DNA of 64,000 nucleotides from Bradyrhizobium hipponense (GTDB lineage Bacteria > Pseudomonadota > Alphaproteobacteria > Rhizobiales > Xanthobacteraceae), in NCBI RefSeq assembly GCF_008123965.1, contig NZ_VSTH01000103.1, positions 62,001 to 126,000 of the forward strand, given 5' to 3'. Position numbers and translations under genes: made by a program. The notes under the pieces were generated by a model, which searched no databases, had not been told where the DNA came from, and saw only the letters and a list, made by a program, of their open reading frames with translations. Position 1 is the stretch's first letter. The number at the start of each line of letters is the position of its first letter. Positions 8,575 to 17,058 of this stretch are shown here, in pieces.

Positions 8575-10053
8575 TCAACCGGTCCGAGGCGGATCGTTCA
8601 CATTCGCCATGAACGCAGCCAGAGCGTCGCGGTCCGCCGCAGGCATGGTCAGGCCGAGCTTGGAGCGGCGCCACAGGACATCTTCGGGAAAACGCGCCCA
8701 TTCGTGGCTCATCAGATAGCGCACCTCGGCACCGGTCAGCTCGGGGCCGAAGACCGGACCAAGCTCGTCGCGTGTCTTTGCCTCGCCGAGCACGGCCGAC
8801 AGCCGCGAGCCGTAGGCCGCAACCAGGCGCTGGGCCTGCGGCTCCGACAGAAAGCGCCAGCGGTCGCGCGCGAGGTCGACCTCGGTATCGAAACGATCCC
8901 AGGCAAAATCTCCGCCGGGGAGCGCCGCGCCGGCCGTCCAGCGCGGTGACATCGGATAGAACGGCGTCAACCGCGTCACCGCCCGCTCCGCGCGCAGGCG
9001 CGAGGTGGTGACGTCGCCGCCGAACATCGTGATCAGCGGCGCTTTGCGCCGGCGCGCGTCAAACTGCGCCGTCCCGTCCCGCCTCCGCGGCGATGCCGGC
9101 ACCAAGTTGACGCCGGCGATGGTCCGCACCACGTCGGCCGTCGCGACCCGTTCACGGAAATAGCGGCTCGCCGCCTCGCAAAGATAGGCGATGTCGGCGC
9201 CCGGCATCGCCACGATCGCAGGGTCTCCGGTGAAGGCACGCGTGACGGTGCCGATCAGCGTAAAGTCGTGTTCAAACGGACTGGCGAAGATCAGCCGCCC
9301 GTCGTTGTTCTGGAAGACGTAGACGTTCCCGGACTCAAACAGCCGCGGCACGACAATCTGGCTCATCTGCATGGCCGCCATCGGCGGCTGCGGCTGCCGC
9401 AGCACGGTCTCGGCGACCATCGAGGTCCAGGCCCCCGTGGCATTGGCCATCGCGCGGGCCGTGATCACCCGGCGATAGCCGCGGTCGATCACGGCAAGCC
9501 GCCAGATATCGCTCCTGTCGGCGCGCACGCAGCGCGCTCCGGTCCGGATCACGGCGCCACGTTCGGCGGCATCCAGTGCCGTGAGCACCACCAGGCGGGA
9601 ATCGTCGACGACGCAATCCGAATATTCGAAAGCGGTCCCGAACGGACGCTTCAGGGCGTTGCCGACCGGATGATGCGTAATGTCGAGGGTCGTCGTTGCA
9701 GGCAGGCCGCCGCGGTGCGTGAGGCTGTCATAGACGAACAGGCCGGCGCGCAGCAGCCACGGCGGACGCTCGTCCGAATGAGCCGGGATCACGAAGCGCA
9801 TCGGCCTGACCAGGTGCGGCGCGATTCTGAGCCAGATCCGTCGCTCGGCCAGTGCCTGCCGCACCCGCCAGAAGCCCCGCCGTTCCAGCACCGACAGATC
9901 GCCGTGGACCAGCCGCGGCGTCGCCGACGAGGCGGCGCCGCCGAGATCGCCCTGTTCGACCAGGATGACCCGCAGGCCGCGGCCGGCGGCATCGCGCGCG
10001 AGGCTGACACCGTTCAGGCCGCCGCCGATGATCGCGATGTCGTAATCCGCCAT
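8575..10053 (-). CDS. GlpD-family FAD-dependent dehydrogenase with altered substrate residues
   Basis: A 492-residue flavoprotein of glycerol-3-phosphate dehydrogenase (GlpD) size. The FAD-binding motif is IIGGGLNGVSLARDAAGRG (residues 8-26) and the C-terminal helical domain contains EDVLWRRSKLGL. Three signature sites are changed. HGGLRYLE reads HGDLSVLE (50-57), so the Arg and Tyr become Ser54 and Val55. The GVRP motif reads GVNL (314-317), with Asn316 for Arg. GGKxTT reads GGDVTT (345-350), with Asp347 for Lys. In E. coli GlpD the corresponding residues (Arg54/Tyr55, Arg317, Lys354, from memory) line the phosphate site, so this enzyme probably does not oxidise glycerol-3-phosphate. It lies 51 bases upstream of the ATPase of a polyamine-type importer and is probably co-transcribed with it. 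Confidence 0.85.
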   Translation of the reverse strand: MADYDIAIIGGGLNGVSLARDAAGRGLRVILVEQGDLGGAASSATPRLVHGDLSVLERRGFWRVRQALAERRIWLRIAPHLVRPMRFVIPAHSDERPPWLLRAGLFVYDSLTHRGGLPATTTLDITHHPVGNALKRPFGTAFEYSDCVVDDSRLVVLTALDAAERGAVIRTGARCVRADRSDIWRLAVIDRGYRRVITARAMANATGAWTSMVAETVLRQPQPPMAAMQMSQIVVPRLFESGNVYVFQNNDGRLIFASPFEHDFTLIGTVTRAFTGDPAIVAMPGADIAYLCEAASRYFRERVATADVVRTIAGVNLVPASPRRRDGTAQFDARRRKAPLITMFGGDVTTSRLRAERAVTRLTPFYPMSPRWTAGAALPGGDFAWDRFDTEVDLARDRWRFLSEPQAQRLVAAYGSRLSAVLGEAKTRDELGPVFGPELTGAEVRYLMSHEWARFPEDVLWRRSKLGLTMPAADRDALAAFMANVNDPPRTG

Positions 10054-10194
10054 GAAGCCGTCGAGAGGAGCGAAACTAAGCGCCTGCCATCACTAGGGCC
10101 ATTTCCGTTCCGATGAAATCGGGACGGGGCTCAAGATTCTCGTTTTGACGCGTTTTCTTGACGCGACCCACAATCCACTTCGCTTGAAAACAAG

Positions 10195-12876
10195 CTAGCC
10201 GGTCTTGAGCGCAAGCTCCATGGTCTCGGCGCGGCCGACGAGGCCGGCATATTGCCCGATCGGCAACGGCTTGCCGAGCAGATAACCCTGGACGCCGTCG
10301 CAGCCTTCCTTGGCGAGGAACGTCAGCTGGTCGAGCGTCTCGACGCCCTCCGCGATGATCGACATTTCAAGGCCGTGGCCGAGATCGATCACGGCGCGCA
10401 CGATCGCCGCCGATTGCGGGTTGCGGCCGAGATTGATGACAAAGGCGCGGTCGATCTTGATCTTGTCGAACGGGAACGCCTGCAGGTAGCTCAGCGAGGA
10501 ATAGCCGCTGCCGAAATCGTCCATGGAGATACGCACGCCGAGCGCCTTCAGCCGGCGCAGCAGCGCCAGACCGCGATCGAAATCCCCGATCAGAACGCCC
10601 TCGGTGATTTCGAGCTCGAGCCGGCCAGGCGCGAGCCCGGTCTCAAGCAGGATCGAATGGACCAGCCCGACCACATCGCCGTGCATGAACTGCGCCGGCG
10701 AGAGATTGACCGCGACCTGGAGCGGCTTCGGCCACGACGCCGCCTCCCGGCAGACCTGACGAAGAATCCATTCGCCCATCTCGACGATCAGGCCGCTCTC
10801 CTCCGCGATGGGGATGAACTCAGCCGGCGAGACCTGGCCACGCACCGGATGCTGCCAGCGCGCCAGCGCCTCGAAGCCGATGATCTCGCTTTCGGCGACG
10901 CTATGGCCGGCAATCGCCTGCGGCTGGAAGGCAAGCGACAGCTCGCCATTCCTGATCGCCATCGACAGGTCCTGGTGCAGCACGCGGCGGTCGCGGATCT
11001 GCTGGTCCATCTCCGGCTGGTAGAGGCTGATCGTGCCGCGTGACTTCTGCTTTGCCCGGAACAGCGCGGCACCCGCATTGGCGAGCAGCGAGGCGCCATC
11101 GGCGCCATTATGCGGGAAGATCGACATGCCTGTGGTGACGCCGGCGCGGACCGCGCGACCGTCGATCTGGAATTCCCGGGCGACGGCATCGCCGAGCTGT
11201 TGCGCCAGCGCAAGGCCCGTCTCCGGCTGCTTGCCGTCGATGATAAGGCCGAACTCGTCGCCGGACAGGCGCGCCACAACGCCGCCGCGCGCGGCATCCT
11301 GGAGCCGCTGCGCCACCTCGACCAACAGCTTGTCGCCGAGCGCATGGCCGAAGACGTCATTGACCTCCTTCAGTCCATCGAGATCGACGCAGAGAACGGC
11401 AAACTCCTCGCTGGTGCCCTCGCAGGCTTCGATCATCTGGGTCAGGGCCTGTAGGAAGGCCGCGCGGTTCGGCAGGTCGGTGAGGCCGTCGTGATAGGCC
11501 ATGTGCGCCATGCGCGATTCGGTCTGCCGCCGGTCGGTGACGTCCTCGTGGGTCTTGATCAGATATTGCGGCTCGCCGGTGTCGCCAAGCACGGTGGCGC
11601 GGCGGGTGAGAAACAAGCGCAATCCGTCCTTGGTGGAGATCGGGTGCTCCTCGGTGATCATCCCGCGCTTCTTGATGGCAGCCTCGTCGCGCGCGATGAT
11701 CAGCTTGGCTTCCTTGGGATTGAAGATATCGGCGGCGGTCAGGCCGGTGGCTTCTTCGCGCCTGCGGTTGAGGATCGTTTCGGCGCTGCGGTTGGCGAGC
11801 AGATAGCGGCCGTCCTTGACCTGCTCCACAATCAGCGCCACCGGGATGTTGTCGACCACGAGCTCGAGGAACTTCTTGGTGCTCTCCAGTTCCTCCGACA
11901 GCGAGCTCCGGTCGGTAATGTCCTCGAACACCAGCAGCAGGAATTCGGGCTGGTTGTTCTCGTTGCGGACCACGATCCGGATCGAGGCAACCATGCGCCG
12001 GGTCGTGCCGCGCTCGACCTCGAATTCGTTGCGATACTGGCCGCCCGGCGCCGCGAGCGCGGCGCGGTCGGTCGCCTCGATGGCGGCCGCCGAATCGGAC
12101 GTAAACAGCTCCCGCGCGTTCTTGCCGACGACATGGTCCCGCGAGAAGCCCCAGAACCGCTCATAGGCGCTGTTGGCGAAGATGTAGCGGCCGTCCTCGA
12201 TGGCTTTCGCGGCGACGCAGGCCGGCACGTTGTCGAGCACCGATTCCAGGAACTGCTTGGTCGAGGCGAGCTGCCGCGACAGCCTGCGCTGCTCGCTGAC
12301 ATCGAGATGCGTTGCCACCGAGCCGCGGTTGGGCAACACGAAATATTTCACCAGGATGGCGCGCCCGTCCGGCAGTTCCGTGATCAGTCCGTTGGGGCTG
12401 GCCGCCTTCTCGTAGAATTCGCCGTCCGAGACGCCGAGCACCCCACGTTGCCGCCGCAGCTCGAGAATGTCGCGTCCGGTCATGTCGGGCCAGAGATCCG
12501 CTCGCGACAGGCCGTAGATCTCGAGGTAACGGTCGTTGCAGAAGATGATGCGCCGCTGCGCATCCGTCATCACCACGCCCTGGTTCAAATTGTTCATGGC
12601 GGAGGAGACGAAGGCGTTGCGCCGCAACTGGGACCGCTGGGCGCGGTGCACTGCGGCATGAATCCACAGGACGACGGCGGCTAGCAGCGAGCAGACGGCG
12701 GTGCCGCCGATCAGGGCTTCCCAGATCAGGCTGGGATCGAGCCCGCCGAGATAGCGCGCCGGGGCGAATTGTTCGGACAGCACAAGAGCCCGCGCAGGCG
12801 CAGCCGCACCGGCCAGGCACACGACGGCCTGCACAGCAATCACAATGCTGCCTGTGTGCCAGTTCTTCTCAGCCAT
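10195..12876 (-). CDS. Membrane PAS-GGDEF-EAL cyclic-di-GMP signalling protein
   Basis: A protein of about 893 residues. Two hydrophobic N-terminal segments (about residues 10-30 and 48-72) anchor it. Three PAS domains follow (about 85-470), then a GGDEF cyclase domain whose active site reads SGDEF (about 538-542), then an EAL phosphodiesterase domain. The EAL domain keeps FEALARW, NLSPAQF, LEITEG, DDFGSGYSSL, KIDRAF and AEGVET, so it looks catalytically competent. SGDEF deviates by one residue from GGDEF but is found in active cyclases. The ATG at 12876 is preferred because an upstream extension would run antisense through the divergent oxidoreductase gene. The signal sensed is unknown. Confidence 0.92.
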   Translation of the reverse strand: MAEKNWHTGSIVIAVQAVVCLAGAAAPARALVLSEQFAPARYLGGLDPSLIWEALIGGTAVCSLLAAVVLWIHAAVHRAQRSQLRRNAFVSSAMNNLNQGVVMTDAQRRIIFCNDRYLEIYGLSRADLWPDMTGRDILELRRQRGVLGVSDGEFYEKAASPNGLITELPDGRAILVKYFVLPNRGSVATHLDVSEQRRLSRQLASTKQFLESVLDNVPACVAAKAIEDGRYIFANSAYERFWGFSRDHVVGKNARELFTSDSAAAIEATDRAALAAPGGQYRNEFEVERGTTRRMVASIRIVVRNENNQPEFLLLVFEDITDRSSLSEELESTKKFLELVVDNIPVALIVEQVKDGRYLLANRSAETILNRRREEATGLTAADIFNPKEAKLIIARDEAAIKKRGMITEEHPISTKDGLRLFLTRRATVLGDTGEPQYLIKTHEDVTDRRQTESRMAHMAYHDGLTDLPNRAAFLQALTQMIEACEGTSEEFAVLCVDLDGLKEVNDVFGHALGDKLLVEVAQRLQDAARGGVVARLSGDEFGLIIDGKQPETGLALAQQLGDAVAREFQIDGRAVRAGVTTGMSIFPHNGADGASLLANAGAALFRAKQKSRGTISLYQPEMDQQIRDRRVLHQDLSMAIRNGELSLAFQPQAIAGHSVAESEIIGFEALARWQHPVRGQVSPAEFIPIAEESGLIVEMGEWILRQVCREAASWPKPLQVAVNLSPAQFMHGDVVGLVHSILLETGLAPGRLELEITEGVLIGDFDRGLALLRRLKALGVRISMDDFGSGYSSLSYLQAFPFDKIKIDRAFVINLGRNPQSAAIVRAVIDLGHGLEMSIIAEGVETLDQLTFLAKEGCDGVQGYLLGKPLPIGQYAGLVGRAETMELALKTG

Positions 12877-13077
12877 CCGCCACCCGCGTTTCAACGTCGG
12901 ATTGTCTGGCTTCACGGGTTTGGATCGGGTAAACGCCTGTTGGCGCAGCAGAAAAATGTGATGTGAAATACGGCAATTGCCCTGACATGATAAACGTTTC
13001 GTTAACGGAAGACGGCCTGGAGCGGCCGTTCCCGGGCAAACCGGCCCCCCCGCTTCCAGTGAATATCCTGAACAGCC

Positions 13078-14181
13078 ATGGATAAGGTCGATTGCGTCGT
13101 CATTGGAGCCGGCGTGATCGGGCTCGCTGTGGCGCGAAAGCTGGCGCAGGCAGGCCGCGAGGTGATCGTGCTCGAGGTGGCCGAAGCCATCGGCACCGTC
13201 ACCTCCTCGCGCAACAGCGAAGTGATCCACGCCGGCATCTACTACCGCGCCGGGAGCTGGATGGCGCGCATGTGCGTCAGCGGCAAGCACGCCCTCTACC
13301 GCTACTGCGCCGAGCGCGGGATCCCCCACAGGAATTGCGGCAAGCTGATCGTCGCCACCAGTGCAAGGGAAACCGAGAAGCTGCAATCGATCAAGGCGCA
13401 TGCCGAGGCCAATGGCGTACTCGACATGCAGCTGCTCTCCGGCGAGGCCGCGCGCGCGCTGGAGCCGGCGCTTGCCTGCGACGCCGCGCTGCTCTCGCCT
13501 TCAACGGGCATCATCGACAGCCACGCCTACATGCTATCGCTGCGCGGCGAGGCCGAGGCGGCGGGCGCAGCCTTTGCGTTTCACACGCCGATGATCCGCG
13601 CCAAGGCGACGGGCGGCGTCATCGAGATCGACGCCGGCGGCGAATCGCCGATGACGCTGCAATGCGGCCTGCTCGTCAACGCCGCAGGTCTCTCGGCGAC
13701 GACGGTGGCGCGCAACATCGAAGGCATGCCGCTGGACCGGATTCCGCCGGCCTACCTCGCCAAGGGAAATTACTTCAGCTGCAACGCCAAGGCGCCGTTC
13801 TCGCGCCTGATCTATCCGGTACCCGAACCGGGCGGGCTCGGCGTGCATCTGACGCTGGACCTGGCAGGCCAGGCGCGTTTCGGCCCGGACGTCGAATGGA
13901 TCGAGACGATCGACTACGCGGTCGATCCCTCGCGCGCCGAGCGCTTCTATCCGGCGATCCGCAAATACTGGCCGACGCTGCCCGATGGCGCGCTGCTGCC
14001 GAGCTATTCGGGCATTCGTCCGAAGATCGTGCCGCCGGCCGTCGCCACGCAGGATTTCCTGATGCAGGGCCCGCGCGATCATGGGGTCGAAGGCCTGATC
14101 AATCTGTTCGGCATCGAATCGCCGGGGCTGACGTCATCGCTCGCAATCGCGGATCACGTCGCCGAGTTCGCGGGACTCTAG
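13078..14181 (+). CDS. FAD-dependent oxidoreductase, L-2-hydroxyglutarate oxidase (LhgO)-like
   Basis: A 367-residue DAO-family flavoenzyme. The dinucleotide-binding motif [20 protein letters not shown] is at residues 8-27. It is followed by [21 protein letters not shown], the hallmark of the L-2-hydroxyglutarate oxidase branch. The C-terminal [11 protein letters not shown] segment contributes the second part of the FAD site. LhgO-type enzymes feed electrons from L-2-hydroxyglutarate to the quinone pool. The exact substrate here is inferred from family resemblance. It is a single gene, divergent from the GGDEF-EAL gene. Confidence 0.85.
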   Translation: MDKVDCVVIGAGVIGLAVARKLAQAGREVIVLEVAEAIGTVTSSRNSEVIHAGIYYRAGSWMARMCVSGKHALYRYCAERGIPHRNCGKLIVATSARETEKLQSIKAHAEANGVLDMQLLSGEAARALEPALACDAALLSPSTGIIDSHAYMLSLRGEAEAAGAAFAFHTPMIRAKATGGVIEIDAGGESPMTLQCGLLVNAAGLSATTVARNIEGMPLDRIPPAYLAKGNYFSCNAKAPFSRLIYPVPEPGGLGVHLTLDLAGQARFGPDVEWIETIDYAVDPSRAERFYPAIRKYWPTLPDGALLPSYSGIRPKIVPPAVATQDFLMQGPRDHGVEGLINLFGIESPGLTSSLAIADHVAEFAGL

Positions 14182-14209
14182 CGCAAACAAGTCTGTACGA
14201 CGCAGCCTT

Positions 14210-14245
14210 ACGCAGGGACGAGCGCAAAAGCTGTCATCCCTGCGT
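14210..14245. terminator. Inverted repeat between convergent genes, possible terminator
   Basis: A 9-bp perfect inverted repeat, ACGCAGGGA (14210-14218) and TCCCTGCGT (14237-14245), is separated by an 18-base loop. It lies just after the LhgO-like gene and before the convergent YdcH-like gene. No T-run follows, so a simple intrinsic terminator is doubtful. Confidence 0.4.
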
Positions 14246-14283
14246 GAAAGGGTAGGATCAACTCTACGCTGTTACGGGGGTCA

Positions 14284-14463
14284 CTAGTGAAGCGTTTCGT
14301 TCTGCTTCAATCGCTCGATCTGGTCCTTGACCATCAGCTTCCGGCGCTTCAACTCAACAATTCGCAGGTCGTCTGTTGAAAGGTGCACGAGAGCTTCGTG
14401 CAATTCGTTTTCGAGAGTTTTATGCTTCCGTTCCAATTCAACCAGATGTGCCTGAATTGTCAT
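14284..14463 (-). CDS. YdcH/DUF465-family small coiled-coil protein
   Basis: A 59-residue protein starting MTIQAHLVELERKH with heptad-like Leu/Glu/Lys spacing. The conserved family core reads LKRRKLMVKDQIERL near the C-terminus. The ATG at 14463 is fixed by GAGGAGG about 7 bases upstream. DUF465 proteins (E. coli YdcH) are short helical hairpins of unknown role, common in Rhizobiales. A second copy faces away from it at 14790-14996. Confidence 0.85.
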   Translation of the reverse strand: MTIQAHLVELERKHKTLENELHEALVHLSTDDLRIVELKRRKLMVKDQIERLKQNETLH

Positions 14464-14789
14464 TCGAAACCTCCTCGGTAGGGGCAACCTTGGATTCGAT
14501 CCGGACGAGGAAGTGTACATCACCGATTCGTTCTGTCGATGGGTATCCATCGCCGCAGTGTCATTTTTGAAAATTCATATGTAACGAAGCGTGAGTAAGG
14601 GAACCGCGGCGGAAAAATCCGTGATATCAATGCGTCTGCGCGGCGCCGTTGCGATCCAGGGAAATAACTTGTGGTAGATCCGTAAGCCACGATCCGAGAT
14701 CGCTTGCGGTCACGCGGCGCAAGGACGATAATTTCCACAGGACATCCACAGCCTTAATCTTAGCCTATCGGTTTTCGGCCACCGCAGAC
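14464..14789. other. Intergenic region between two divergent YdcH-like genes
   Basis: These 326 bases contain the ribosome site of the left gene (near 14470) and presumably both promoters. The sequence from 14560 to 14600 is relatively AT-rich. I see no gene, hairpin or repeat that I can support. Confidence 0.4.
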
Positions 14790-14996
14790 ATGACCCATGA
14801 AGACGAGCGCGAGCTCGAAGCCGAGCTCGCCCGGTTGCAGCAGGAACACCGAGATCTCGATGCGGCGATCGATGCACTGCATCAATCGCCTGCCCCCGAC
14901 CTATTGCGGTTACAGCGATTGAAGAAACGCAAGCTGCTGTTGCGAGATCGCATCGCGTTCATCGAAGACCAGATCACGCCCGACATCATCGCCTGA
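14790..14996 (+). CDS. YdcH/DUF465-family small coiled-coil protein (second copy)
   Basis: A 68-residue protein beginning MTHEDERELEAELARLQQEH, rich in Glu, Leu and Arg with coiled-coil spacing. The family core near residues 44-60 reads LKKRKLLLRDRIAFIED, the same pattern as in the divergent neighbour. The open frame continues upstream to 14649, but the extension is not DUF465-like, so I start at 14790. Function unknown. Confidence 0.8.
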   Translation: MTHEDERELEAELARLQQEHRDLDAAIDALHQSPAPDLLRLQRLKKRKLLLRDRIAFIEDQITPDIIA

Positions 14997-15125
14997 TCCA
15001 CAGCCATCGTTCCGCGGGCGCTTCGCAGCATTTGAATCTGCTTGACTCGAAAAGAACAAAATAGGAACATTTACGGACCCTGATGCCCCAGAAAACCGCC
15101 CAGCAAACGCCCAAGGACAACGCGC

Positions 15126-15344
15126 ATGTCGGCAACCGCCCTTTTCGACAACAGCCATTACGAACAAGCCTGCGATCAGGCGATCGCGATGTGCGACGGC
15201 AATCTGCGCAGCACCATCAAGGCGCTGCTCATGGCCAACGAATATCTGGAGGCCGAGCTCGAGGAATTGCAGGCGGCGATCTCGGCCGGCTGCATTCCGG
15301 AGACCTCACGCAGCAAGATGCGGAGCAAGAGCAGCGCCGCCTGA
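15126..15344 (+). CDS. Small hypothetical protein
   Basis: A 72-residue, probably cytoplasmic helical protein. The middle reads LRSTIKALLMANEYLEAELEE and the C-terminal tail is basic and Ser-rich. I do not recognise a named family. It lies 22 bases upstream of another small gene on the same strand and may be co-transcribed with it. Composition and codon use match the neighbourhood, supporting a real gene. Confidence 0.6.
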   Translation: MSATALFDNSHYEQACDQAIAMCDGNLRSTIKALLMANEYLEAELEELQAAISAGCIPETSRSKMRSKSSAA

Positions 15345-15366
15345 GTTCACCCCCTGGAGCAACGCC

Positions 15367-15618
15367 ATGTCGGACGTGACCTATTACGTTGCAATGCCCT
15401 TTTTGATGGATGCCGACGGATCGCCGGTCGCGGGTGCGGCTGAGGAATGTCAATCCTCGGCCGCAGCGCTGCGGCGCGCCGAGATCCTTGCGCGCAGTGC
15501 CGGCCACATCGGCGCAGTCGCATTCAGCCGCAGCGGCGATCCCATGACCGGCGAATTCGGTGACGCAACGCTGTTGCGCAAATTCGGCAACGTGCCGCAA
15601 GACCTCGCCACGCTTTGA
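15367..15618 (+). CDS. Small hypothetical protein
   Basis: An 83-residue soluble protein with no signal peptide. It has a beta-like start (VTYYVAMPFLMDADG), a helix (AAALRRAEILARSAG) and a second strand region (GAVAFSRSGDPMTGEFGDA). A CCCTGGAGCAACGCC stretch ahead of the ATG contains a GGAG ribosome site. Not recognised. The gene is followed immediately by a 98-bp repeat element. Confidence 0.65.
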   Translation: MSDVTYYVAMPFLMDADGSPVAGAAEECQSSAAALRRAEILARSAGHIGAVAFSRSGDPMTGEFGDATLLRKFGNVPQDLATL

Positions 15619-15630
15619 TTCATTTTGTTC

Positions 15631-15728
15631 GAGCATGATCTCCGCGCAAACGCGTTCCGCGTTTGTCGCGAGGGAAAACCGCTGCACACTTGCGCCAACG
15701 CGGCCCTTCGGGTCCGGATCATGCTCTA
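15631..15728. repeat. Intergenic palindromic repeat, copy 1
   Basis: Bounded by a perfect 10-bp inverted repeat, GAGCATGATC (15631-15640) and GATCATGCTC (15717-15726), with an internal hairpin AAACGCG-TTC-CGCGTTT at 15648-15664. The right end CTCTAG supplies, on the minus strand, the TAG stop codon of the GGDEF gene. A diverged second copy lies at 57733-57810 and also supplies a stop codon. The family resembles common Bradyrhizobium intergenic repeats. Confidence 0.8.
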
Positions 15729-16427
15729 GTTGTTGACGAGCCCGACGTGCGGCTCATGCCGCCGGTGCGCCTTGCGGACATACATGGCGGCGTCGGCCTG
15801 CTCCAGCGCACGAGCCGCATCGGATTGCGGGCCGAGCAACGCGACGCCGGCGGAAGCGCCCGCAGTCACGCGCTGTCCGCGGAACACAAAGGACAATTCG
15901 TCGACCGCCTGCTCGAAAATCGCGGCCTTCGCCTTGGCATCGGTCTCGCTGAGATTCCACAACAGCAGCGCGAACTCGTCGCCGCCGAGCCGGCCGACCA
16001 CGTCCGACGCGCGGATCTGCCGCTTCAGTGCTCCCGCAATCGCCTTGAGCACCTCATCGCCGGCGGCGTGGCCGAAGGAATCGTTGACCGGCTTCAGCCG
16101 ATCCACGTCGAGCACGATCAGCGCCCCGCTAGCGCGATAACGTTTCATGTAGGCAATGGCGCGGTTGAGCTCGCGTTCGAAGCCGCGCCGGTTCGGGATG
16201 TCGAGCAGGAAATCGGTATCGGCGGCCGCCTCGAGTTCCGCGACCCGCAGCATTGCCGCCTTGAGTTTGCTCCGCAGGTTGCGGATAGCAGCCTTGGCGC
16301 CGTCATCGGCCGACGCCACGCGACGGGCCGGCCCGGCGGAACGCCTGGGCGCAGTCCTGGATCGGTTCGCGCTGGTCTTGCGGCCCTTTTTGGCCTTCGC
16401 AGCGCTTGCCCTTTTCGGTTTCTTCAT
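15726..16427 (-). CDS. GGDEF-domain diguanylate cyclase
   Basis: A 233-residue cytoplasmic protein. About 60 N-terminal residues are basic and Ala/Lys-rich, then comes a short coiled coil (NLRSKLKAAMLRVAELEAAA) and a complete GGDEF domain with DxLLDIPNRRGFE-type entry and an intact RLGGDEFALLLW active site near residues 145-156. No sensory domain is visible. I choose ATG 16427, since GAGCAGG at 16434-16440 is 6 bases upstream. ATG 16433 is the alternative, and the frame opens as far as 16481. No RxxD inhibitory site precedes the motif. It is divergent from purE. Confidence 0.88.
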   Translation of the reverse strand: MKKPKRASAAKAKKGRKTSANRSRTAPRRSAGPARRVASADDGAKAAIRNLRSKLKAAMLRVAELEAAADTDFLLDIPNRRGFERELNRAIAYMKRYRASGALIVLDVDRLKPVNDSFGHAAGDEVLKAIAGALKRQIRASDVVGRLGGDEFALLLWNLSETDAKAKAAIFEQAVDELSFVFRGQRVTAGASAGVALLGPQSDAARALEQADAAMYVRKAHRRHEPHVGLVNN

Positions 16428-16569
16428 GGGCATCCTGCTCAATGAAGGCTTGCGGGGATTCACCAAGACAGGATAGTGCATTCCCTTCTCCTTGCCACCG
16501 CCTTGCGATCCGCCGGCCGGAACCGTTAATCTGGCCTATGTTTCTGTTTTCCTGAGCACAATTGACGTC

Positions 16570-17058
16570 ATGACCGCGCCGATCGCCATTATCATGGGAA
16601 GCCAGTCGGACTGGGACACAATGCGGCATGCCGCCGACACGCTTGCAGCGCTCGGCATCGCCGCCGACTCCCGCGTCGTCTCGGCCCACCGGACCCCTGA
16701 CCGGCTGTTCGCTTTCGCCAAGGGCGCCAAGGCGGCGGGTTACAAGGTCATCATTGCCGGCGCCGGCGGCGCCGCGCATCTGCCCGGCATGGCTGCAGCG
16801 CTGACGGAACTCCCCGTCTTCGGCGTTCCCATCGAATCCAGGACGCTCAAGGGCGTGGATTCGCTGTACTCGATCGTCCAGATGCCCGCCGGCATCCCGG
16901 TCGGCACCCTCGCCATCGGCAAGGCCGGCGCGATCAACGCGGCGCTGCTCGCCGCAAGCGTGCTGGCACTGTCCGACCCGGCCCTGTCCGATCGCCTTGC
17001 AGCCTGGCGCAAGGCGCAGACCGAGGCGGTTGCCGAACGCCCGGAGGACAGGGCGTGA
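16570..17058 (+). CDS. purE: N5-carboxyaminoimidazole ribonucleotide mutase PurE
   Basis: A 162-residue class I PurE, the usual length. It catalyses the rearrangement of N5-CAIR to CAIR in purine synthesis. The signature [12 protein letters not shown] opens the protein, followed by [10 protein letters not shown] and [11 protein letters not shown], which form the nucleotide-binding and catalytic site. The ATG at 16570 is used because the conserved domain begins four residues later. Upstream codons lie in a non-conserved extension. Its TGA overlaps the GTG of purK by four bases. Confidence 0.97.
   Translation: MTAPIAIIMGSQSDWDTMRHAADTLAALGIAADSRVVSAHRTPDRLFAFAKGAKAAGYKVIIAGAGGAAHLPGMAAALTELPVFGVPIESRTLKGVDSLYSIVQMPAGIPVGTLAIGKAGAINAALLAASVLALSDPALSDRLAAWRKAQTEAVAERPEDRA

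Noticed and set aside
12877-13401. N-terminal extension of the PAS-GGDEF-EAL gene
   Set aside because: It would run antisense to the start of the LhgO-like gene and lacks homology. The membrane anchor begins at the ATG at 12876.
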